From UBA11540 sp045531755 (GTDB lineage: Bacteria; Bacillota; Clostridia; Oscillospirales; Ruminococcaceae): a DNA stretch of 29,293 nt. The notes beneath the pieces were generated by a model. It was not told where the DNA came from. It was given only the letters and a program-made list of their open reading frames with translations, and made no database searches. Of this stretch, positions 24,388 to 29,293 are shown in pieces. Made by a program: the position numbers and the translations under genes. The DNA lies in the NCBI GenBank assembly GCA_045531755.1, contig JAZSEP010000008.1, positions 1 through 29,293 of the forward strand. Reading direction: 5' to 3'. Each line of letters begins with the position of its first letter. The first letter of the stretch is position 1.

Positions 24388-24577
24388 TAGGCAGATCCGG
24401 CATAATTGATGGAATCTCTTCTATAGGCTCTCTTTGAGGAAACTCTACTGTTACGCCCTTCTTTTCCTCTTCAAAATACGGGCAATTTTCATCTAAATTG
24501 CTCGCTCTACATTCTTTGACGGTACAGTATCCATCGTCTTGATGCTTGCATTTTTTATCACACATAACTAAATTCAA
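24359..24577 (-). CDS. small Cys-rich hypothetical protein, convergent with radA
   Basis: I take the TTG start at 24577 (- strand), with AAAGGA eight bases upstream; this gives 72 residues. A GTG at 24628 would add 17 residues but has GGAG only two bases before it. The core is MCDKKCKHQDDGYCTVKEC... ending ENCPYFEE, a C-x3-C-x7-C-x4-C plus later CPYF pattern that looks like a small metal-binding domain. Similar short clostridial proteins with CPYF endings exist, often unnamed. It is the only - strand gene in the 19-29 kb stretch and shares its last 29 bases with the radA end. I see no terminator for either in the overlap. The function is unknown. Confidence 0.68.
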   Translation of the reverse strand: MNLVMCDKKCKHQDDGYCTVKECRASNLDENCPYFEEEKKGVTVEFPQREPIEEIPSIMPDLPTTLPQQRLL

Positions 24578-24695
24578 AGCTATCGTCCTTTCTTTGATAT
24601 CATTTGCTTTAAAAGAACGATTATTCACAACTCCAAAGGTATATAAAACGGATTATTAGAGAAAATATTTGTGATTATTAATTGAAGGGGATTTC

Positions 24696-25715
24696 ATGAA
24701 ATTGCGAGTATTTTCATTAATTATGGCGTTTTTTATCTTGACTGCAAGCTTTTTTACAGGGACTATTATAGAGAGCTTTATTCCAAAAGTATCTGTAATT
24801 AATCCTGATACTACAGGATATACCCGTTCTGTGAACTGTGCCGGTGAAATTGTTGAACAGAATAGGGAAGACGTATATCTTTCGTTGCCGATTATTGCAT
24901 CAGAAGTCCGATTTTCTGTGGGAGATTATGTAAATCAAGGCGACGTGATTGCCGTTATTGACAAAGCGGCAACAGCTACAGCTCTCATCAGCGCATATAC
25001 TTCGGGAGTAAACGATATGGTATACGATGCAATTCTCAACCTCCCGAAAGACGAACTTTCTGATGCTTTGGCTGTTTTCGGGAACTCTGTTTCACTCTCT
25101 GATAATCTTAAAAACATACCCAACTATATACGGGCAGGTATTTCAGGCACACTTACGAGCTTGAATATTTCCTGCAATAAACCAACTACCGCCTATACTT
25201 CGATAGCAACTATTGTTGATGACTCAACATTGGTTGCCAAGGTTTCTGTAAACGAAGAAAATATTGATTCAATAGTTGTTGGTGCTTCGGCTGTTTTAAC
25301 AGGAAGTGCATTTTCCGACGAAAAATACGATGCTTATGTATCAAAAATTTATCCATCTGCATACAAAAAATACAACTCATTGGTTTCTGAAACGGTTGTT
25401 GATGTCATAGTAACTCCTGCTTCATCGGATCATAAATTAAAATCGGGATACACAACAAAAGCCAATATAATAATCGAACAGGTTGATTATGCCATAACAA
25501 TACCATACGAAGCTGTTATGCAGGACGAAAACAACAAGGAATACGTCTATGTATTAGAAAATTCGAGAGCTGTAAAAAGGTATATAACTACCGGTCTTGA
25601 GCTTTCAAAGGGTTTTGAGATTCTTGACGGTATTGACAATACAGAATTAGTTATAAAGAACCCCGTCGGCATAGCTGAAAACTCGTATGTCAAGGTGGTT
25701 GAATATGAAAATTAG
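24696..25715 (+). CDS. MacA/HlyD-like membrane fusion adaptor
   Basis: The 339-residue protein has an N-terminal signal or anchor helix (about 4-27), then a barrel-sandwich (biotinyl-lipoyl-like) half domain with CAGEIVEQNR and VRFSVGDYVNQGDVIAVID at about 71-90, a short region where most relatives carry a long helical hairpin, the second sandwich half with GTLTSLNI, a beta-barrel part with SVNEENIDSIVVGASA, and a C-terminal domain. Such adaptors work with an ABC permease in drug, peptide or lipid export. ATG 24696 has GAAGGGG ahead of it. The end overlaps the permease gene by 11 bases, which strongly links the two. No clear promoter is visible in 24629-24695. Confidence 0.87.
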   Translation: MKLRVFSLIMAFFILTASFFTGTIIESFIPKVSVINPDTTGYTRSVNCAGEIVEQNREDVYLSLPIIASEVRFSVGDYVNQGDVIAVIDKAATATALISAYTSGVNDMVYDAILNLPKDELSDALAVFGNSVSLSDNLKNIPNYIRAGISGTLTSLNISCNKPTTAYTSIATIVDDSTLVAKVSVNEENIDSIVVGASAVLTGSAFSDEKYDAYVSKIYPSAYKKYNSLVSETVVDVIVTPASSDHKLKSGYTTKANIIIEQVDYAITIPYEAVMQDENNKEYVYVLENSRAVKRYITTGLELSKGFEILDGIDNTELVIKNPVGIAENSYVKVVEYEN

Positions 25716-26889
25716 TTTTCGCAGCGTCTTCAACTGTCTGACATACAAGAAGGTTCGCACCTTTCTCACTATTTTGAGTATCGCTATTGGCGTATTTTCC
25801 GTTGTAATTATCAGCGCAATATCGAATATGGGTAAGGATGCTATAAATTACGAGCTTGACAGTCTTGGTATTGGTGGAGTTATAATCAGCACTTCGGAAA
25901 AATCAAACACTGCCATTTTTTCTAATGATTTGGATACAATAAAAAACTTTGATTCTGTCGAAGCTGCAACACCTGTAATGATGAACATCTCAACAGGCGT
26001 TGTCAGAAACATTGGCTCCGAAATTGCTCTTTGGGGTGTTAACTCCGACGCTTCAAAGGTCATTAAAATTGACCTTTTGTACGGTAGACTTATAAACGAA
26101 ACCGACGTTGCTTCTCGCTCAAATGTTTGCGTTATAGACCGCGAATTAGCCCTTAATAATTATAAACGGGAAAACATCGTAGGCAAAAACGTTCGGCTGC
26201 TTGTTGGTTCAGCATACGAAACCTTCGAAGTTGTAGGAGTAGTGAGCTCAGGGGGCAACGTCCTGCAGAGCTTAGTTGGTAATTATATACCAAATTTTGT
26301 TTATATACCTTATACGACTATGCAGACGTATGACCGCTCATTAAAGATTGAGAATCTCGCTGTCCAATTTGATAGTAACGTTGATATTGATGCCAATGCG
26401 CGTTCTATAATAAACGCCTTAGAGGTTAAAAACAGTGTTACCGACGTCTATAAATATGAAAACATCTCTCAACAGAAGGACACCCTAAATAATATGCTCA
26501 ACATCATAACTACTGTGCTTTCTGCCATTGCTTTTGTTTCAATAATCGTTGCAGGCATCGGCATTATGACGGTTATGATGGTTGCGGTTAGCGAGAGAAC
26601 TCGTGAAATAGGAATTAAAAAAGCCATTGGTGCGAGAAAGATGCAGATAATGCTCGAATTTATGACAGAATCCGTTCTGATCTCGCTGATCGGAAGCTCC
26701 ATTGGCGCTGTCACAGGTCAATTGTTTGCCTGTGTAGGGGCTTATATAGTAGGAATGCAGATAGAATTCAATTTTTCTGTTGTAACTCTATGTATTGCAG
26801 GAGCACTTATAATATCTGCTGTATTTGGAATTTATCCCGCTTTTACTGCGGCAAAAATGAGTCCTGTAGATGCTCTCAAGTTCGAATGA
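25705..26889 (+). CDS. MacB/FtsX-like ABC transporter permease
   Basis: The protein has 394 residues from ATG 25705, which has AAGGTGG at 25692-25698; an in-frame ATG at 25687 is too close to the upstream gene body to be preferred. It shows one N-terminal helix (about 18-40), a large extracytoplasmic MacB-type core (about 45-255), and three C-terminal helices in an FtsX domain: VSERTREIGIKKAIGARKMQI, then GIYPAFTAAKMSPVDALKFE, both hallmark motifs. It overlaps the adaptor gene. MacB-type transporters need an ATPase; here neither this protein nor a neighbour has one, so it must come from elsewhere in the genome. Confidence 0.9.
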   Translation: MKISFRSVFNCLTYKKVRTFLTILSIAIGVFSVVIISAISNMGKDAINYELDSLGIGGVIISTSEKSNTAIFSNDLDTIKNFDSVEAATPVMMNISTGVVRNIGSEIALWGVNSDASKVIKIDLLYGRLINETDVASRSNVCVIDRELALNNYKRENIVGKNVRLLVGSAYETFEVVGVVSSGGNVLQSLVGNYIPNFVYIPYTTMQTYDRSLKIENLAVQFDSNVDIDANARSIINALEVKNSVTDVYKYENISQQKDTLNNMLNIITTVLSAIAFVSIIVAGIGIMTVMMVAVSERTREIGIKKAIGARKMQIMLEFMTESVLISLIGSSIGAVTGQLFACVGAYIVGMQIEFNFSVVTLCIAGALIISAVFGIYPAFTAAKMSPVDALKFE

Positions 26890-26892
26890 TGT

Positions 26893-27642
26893 GTGGTGAC
26901 AAAATTGGCAATTCTACTGACGCCTTGGATACCAAAATCAAGGGTGAAAAGTGTACTAATGTCCTACGTTGAAGAAGAGGGAAGTAAAACCCTTGAAAAC
27001 ATGGGGATTCAGGTCATCAAAACACAACCACATCCTTGCTTATCAAAACCTGTAGCACACCATCCGGATATGATATTTTCGTATATAAAAGAAAACACTT
27101 GTGTTGTTAATGATAAAAATCAATCTTTTGTTTCATCGCTAAAAAATATCGGTTTTTCGATACTCGAAGCAAAAAACAACTATTCAGAAAAGTATCCAAA
27201 TGATATCGGTCTGAACTGTGTTATAATCAATGATACAGTCATAGGGAATATAGAGTTCGTTGATACAGTAATAAAAGAACAACTAAGTAACTACAATTTT
27301 ATAAACGTTTCTCAAGGTTATACAAAATGTTCAATCTGCATAGTCAATGAGCACTCATTGATAACAGAAGATGAATCAATTTATAAAGCTTTAAAAAATC
27401 AGTTTGACGTATTAAAGATTGAATCAGGCTGTGTAGAATTGAAAGGATATAATTGTGGATTTTTTGGCGGATGCACGGGTTTGATTGACAAAAACCTTAT
27501 GGCAGTAAACGGAGAACTCAAATATCATAAATCCAACAAACAAATAATTGACTTTTTAAGATACAGAAGCATTGACGTTACAGAGCTAAAGAAAGGGAAC
27601 TTGACCGATATAGGCTCAATTATCCCTTTGGAAGAGAAATAG
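26893..27642 (+). CDS. DUF6873-like protein, predicted GME (guanidino-modifying enzyme) fold
   Basis: I recognise the pattern from uncharacterised proteins annotated as DUF6873 GME-fold. The 249-residue protein has LSKPVAHHPDMIF with H56-H57-P58-D59, a GYTKCSICIVNEHSLITED segment at 142-160, a KGYNCGFFGGCTG element at 184-195, and a KSNKQIIDFLRYR tail. Enzymes of the fold (arginine deiminase, amidinotransferase, DDAH) use a Cys/His pair, but I cannot name which residues would serve here. The start is GTG at 26893 or 26896, just after the permease stop (TGA 26887-26889), with no good ribosome binding site, so translation may depend on coupling. A role with the transporter is possible but not shown. 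Confidence 0.68.
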   Translation: MVTKLAILLTPWIPKSRVKSVLMSYVEEEGSKTLENMGIQVIKTQPHPCLSKPVAHHPDMIFSYIKENTCVVNDKNQSFVSSLKNIGFSILEAKNNYSEKYPNDIGLNCVIINDTVIGNIEFVDTVIKEQLSNYNFINVSQGYTKCSICIVNEHSLITEDESIYKALKNQFDVLKIESGCVELKGYNCGFFGGCTGLIDKNLMAVNGELKYHKSNKQIIDFLRYRSIDVTELKKGNLTDIGSIIPLEEK

Positions 27643-27643
27643 C

Positions 27644-27675
27644 CAACTTCGCGAAATAAAGATTTCGCGAAGTTG
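27644..27675 (+). repeat. perfect 14-bp inverted repeat with 4-base loop, touching the recombinase ribosome binding site
   Basis: CAACTTCGCGAAAT (27644-27657) and ATTTCGCGAAGTTG (27662-27675) are exact reverse complements around AAAG. Each arm contains the palindrome TTCGCGAA, at 27648-27655 and 27664-27671. The right arm ends in the first G of GAGGGGAG, the ribosome binding site for ATG 27691. There is no T run after it on either strand, so a simple terminator is unlikely. An RNA switch on translation, or a protein/recombinase site, are the options. Confidence 0.8.
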
Positions 27676-27690
27676 AGGGGAGTGAAAAAG

Positions 27691-28698
27691 ATGGATTCAA
27701 GGATTTTAGATGATTGCCCACAGGTTTTGCGCGATTTTCTGTTTTATATGGAGACTATTCTCAATCGTTCACCTAATACGGTATTATCTTATTATTATGA
27801 TTTGAGATTGTTTCTCCGCTTTATCAAACGTCGTAAAAAAAATGTTTCTAAAGAAATTGAATTTGAAGAAATTACGATTGACGATGTTGACGCCGAGCTT
27901 ATTGCTTCTGTTTCAGTTGCTGATATTTACGAATATCTGTATTTTATAACTAACGACCATGATAATCAATCAATGGCTCGTTCCCGTAAGGTTTCCTCCT
28001 TGAGAGTTTTCTACAAGTATTTAACCCAAAAAATCCATCTTTTCGACTACAATCCAATGCTTGAAATCGACAATCCAAATAAACCAAAAAGAGTTGTTAA
28101 GTATTTAACTTTAGAACAATCAATGGAACTCTTAAAAGGTATTGACGGTAAGTATAAAGAAAGAGATTATTGCATAATAACGTTATTTCTTAACTGCGGA
28201 CTTCGTCTTTCCGAAGTTGTTGGAATTAATGAAAACGACATTAAAGGCGACCGTTTGGTAGTAACCGGTAAAGGAAACAAACAGCGTCAAATCTACCTTA
28301 ATTCCGCTTGTTTACAGGCATTAGAGCGCTACATAACCGCTAAACGTGCAGACCCCGAGCAATATGCGCGTATAAAGGACAAAAAGGCGTTGTTTATATC
28401 AAAAAACTACTCGAGAATAAACAAGCGCAGTGTCCAAATGATAGTTGAAAAGTGGCTTAAAAACGCTAATCTGGACAATATGGGATTTTCAACCCATAAG
28501 CTTCGTCATACAGCGGCAACCTTGATGTATCAACACGGTGACGTTGATGTCAGAACGTTGCAGGAAATTTTAGGTCACGAAAACCTTGCAACTACACAGA
28601 TATATACACACGTTTCAAATGCGCAAGCAAAAAACGCAATGGATAATAACCCACTTGCGAAATTCAGCCCAAAGAAAAACGACGATAACCCCGATTAA
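27691..28698 (+). CDS. Xer-type tyrosine recombinase
   Basis: This integrase-family enzyme cuts and rejoins DNA via a tyrosine. ATG 27691 follows GAGGGGAG (27675-27682); the in-frame TTG at 27673 is inside the hairpin and is rejected. The 335-residue protein has an N-terminal SAM-like core-binding domain (about 10-130) and a catalytic domain with R172 in CGLRLSEV, Lys in VTGKGNKQRQIYL, H269 and R272 in HKLRHTAATLMYQHG, H296 in LGHENLATTQIYTH and nucleophile Y305. This is the XerC/XerD layout, with a normal or slightly long size. No phage or integron genes lie nearby, so a chromosomal dimer-resolution role is more likely than mobile integrase, though XerC, XerD and a XerS-like enzyme cannot be told apart. 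Confidence 0.92.
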   Translation: MDSRILDDCPQVLRDFLFYMETILNRSPNTVLSYYYDLRLFLRFIKRRKKNVSKEIEFEEITIDDVDAELIASVSVADIYEYLYFITNDHDNQSMARSRKVSSLRVFYKYLTQKIHLFDYNPMLEIDNPNKPKRVVKYLTLEQSMELLKGIDGKYKERDYCIITLFLNCGLRLSEVVGINENDIKGDRLVVTGKGNKQRQIYLNSACLQALERYITAKRADPEQYARIKDKKALFISKNYSRINKRSVQMIVEKWLKNANLDNMGFSTHKLRHTAATLMYQHGDVDVRTLQEILGHENLATTQIYTHVSNAQAKNAMDNNPLAKFSPKKNDDNPD

Positions 28699-28728
28699 AC
28701 CGCGGAGGTCTTCCCTACGCGGTATTTT
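28699..28728 (+). terminator. terminator after the recombinase gene
   Basis: ACCGCG (28699-28704) pairs with CGCGGT (28718-28723), with an inner AGG/CCT stem, followed by ATTTT and then CCCTTTTG. It begins at the base after the TAA stop. The stem is GC-rich but short and the T run is broken, so strength is moderate. Confidence 0.62.
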
Positions 28729-28739
28729 CCCTTTTGTTA

Positions 28740-28768
28740 TTGATTATTATCATAATTAAAAGTATAAT
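28740..28768 (+). promoter_or_regulatory. sigma-A type promoter for murD
   Basis: TTGATT (28740-28745) and a perfect TATAAT (28763-28768) are 17 bases apart, after the upstream terminator and 33 bases before the murD ATG. GAAAGGAA at about 28787-28794 is the ribosome binding site. Confidence 0.8.
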
Positions 28769-28801
28769 AATATATTAAAGTAATCTGAAAGGAATGACTT
28801 T

Positions 28802-29293
28802 ATGATAAATTCCGCTGAAATGTTTTTTGATTCAATAAAAGATAAAAAAATAGCTTTAATCGGCTTCGGCGTTAGCCATATTGATTTAGCAAGGCTGCTT
28901 ATCGAAAAAGGCCTTGACGTTACGGTTTGTGACAAGCGTGATATGTCACAACTTGAGGAAAAGCTCGTCGGTTTTGACACAAAAAAGCTGAATTTCGAGC
29001 TTGGTGAATCATATCTTGATAACATCTGTAATTATGACATAATTTTCCGTACTCCCGGAATGAAATTCTACACACCCGAACTCACAAAAGCGATTGAAAA
29101 AGGCTGTGTCGTAACCAGCGAAATGGAGGTTTTCTTTGACCTTTGTCCTTGTAAAACCATTGCGGTCACAGGCAGCGACGGAAAAACAACAACTACCACA
29201 CTAATATCTGAAATGCTTAAAAAGCAAGGCTACACCGTGCATTTGGGCGGAAATATCGGAAGAGCGTTGCTACCTATAATCGAAACTATAACT
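28802..29293 (+). CDS. murD: UDP-N-acetylmuramoyl-L-alanine--D-glutamate ligase, N-terminal part (3' end outside window)
   Basis: MurD adds D-glutamate to UDP-MurNAc-L-Ala in peptidoglycan synthesis. The 164 codons seen run to the window end without a stop. The N-terminal domain begins with the Rossmann-like KIALIGFGVSHIDLARLL, then FRTPGMKFYTPEL (the usual SPG element with a one-residue change), TSEMEVFFDLCP, and the ATP-binding loop VTGSDGKTTTTTLI, followed by LGGNIGRALL. SDGKTTT instead of TNGKTTT is common in clostridial MurD. It has its own promoter and starts a new unit. MurC/MurE/MurF share parts of the pattern; the NIG segment and the E-rich middle favour MurD. Confidence 0.9.
   Translation, partial: MINSAEMFFDSIKDKKIALIGFGVSHIDLARLLIEKGLDVTVCDKRDMSQLEEKLVGFDTKKLNFELGESYLDNICNYDIIFRTPGMKFYTPELTKAIEKGCVVTSEMEVFFDLCPCKTIAVTGSDGKTTTTTLISEMLKKQGYTVHLGGNIGRALLPIIETIT

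Noticed and set aside
27644..27675. The hairpin as a chromosomal dif site for the adjacent Xer recombinase
   Set aside because: dif sites have two 11-bp half sites around a 6-8 bp spacer with a recognisable ATTATGT-like half; this repeat has 14-bp arms, a 4-bp centre and no such half.
27644..27690. The hairpin as an intrinsic terminator of the upstream gene
   Set aside because: It is followed by GAGGGGAGTG, not a T run, on the + strand, and by no T run on the - strand.
1..29293. CRISPR array, tRNA or rRNA genes, insertion sequence or prophage
   Set aside because: I saw no regularly spaced direct repeats, no tRNA-like cloverleaf, no transposase frame and no phage genes; the recombinase lies among housekeeping genes.

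Overview
The window reads as chromosomal DNA from a low-GC, Gram-positive, spore-former-type Bacillota, most like a Clostridia/Oscillospirales (Ruminococcaceae-like) lineage. The reasons are a DnaD-type primosome protein next to a DnaI/DnaC loader, RNase M5, a T-box leader, a PPi-type phosphofructokinase, RqcH, and the cortex-type enzymes CwlD and PdaA. Promoters are sigma-A type (TTGnnn-17-TATAAT), ribosome binding sites are strong AGGAGG types, and GTG/TTG starts are frequent. Almost everything is on the + strand; the exceptions are a polysaccharide deacetylase (6529-7491) and a small Cys-rich gene (24359-24577). I see no tRNA, rRNA, CRISPR array, insertion sequence or prophage.

Layout. (a) 1-5201: the 3' end of rqcH, then a tightly packed shikimate cluster aroB-aroA-aroC-aroE-aroK with overlapping or abutting genes. 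(b) 5212-8154: pfp with its own promoter, a bidirectional terminator, a convergent PdaA-like lipoprotein deacetylase, and divergent rnhA. (c) 8182-9875: a NifS-type cysteine desulfurase and an IscU/NifU scaffold. (d) 9891-19617: a consensus promoter, an alanine-type T-box leader, then alaS-hit-comEC-holA-rnmV-MBOAT-DHHW-52-aa ORF, ending at a strong intrinsic terminator with no other clear terminator inside. (e) 19629-24387: a second operon with its own promoter, dnaD-dnaC-membrane protein-cwlD-radA, followed by a convergent small gene. (f) 24696-27642: a MacA-like adaptor, a MacB/FtsX-like permease with no ATPase beside it, and a DUF6873-like protein. (g) 27644-29293: a perfect 14-bp hairpin touching the ribosome binding site of a Xer-type tyrosine recombinase, a terminator, a promoter, and the 5' part of murD.

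How the genes fit together. Most are housekeeping: chorismate supply, Fe-S assembly, replication (HolA, DnaD, DnaC, RNase HI), recombination (RadA, Xer, ComEC) and wall synthesis (MurD). CwlD and PdaA are the two enzymes that together make muramic-delta-lactam in spore cortex, so the pair supports a sporulating ancestor or host.

The most unusual signal is in the T-box operon. Three proteins keep the fold-level sequence of their families but have lost the catalytic signatures: the metallo-beta-lactamase-like domain of ComEC, both conserved histidines of the MBOAT protein, and both the DHHW motif and the nucleophile position of its SGNH/DHHW partner. The reading frames are intact, so these look like retained pseudo-enzymes and not decaying genes. 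The MBOAT/DHHW pair, lost in concert and followed by an unknown 52-aa protein, is the best candidate for something undescribed.
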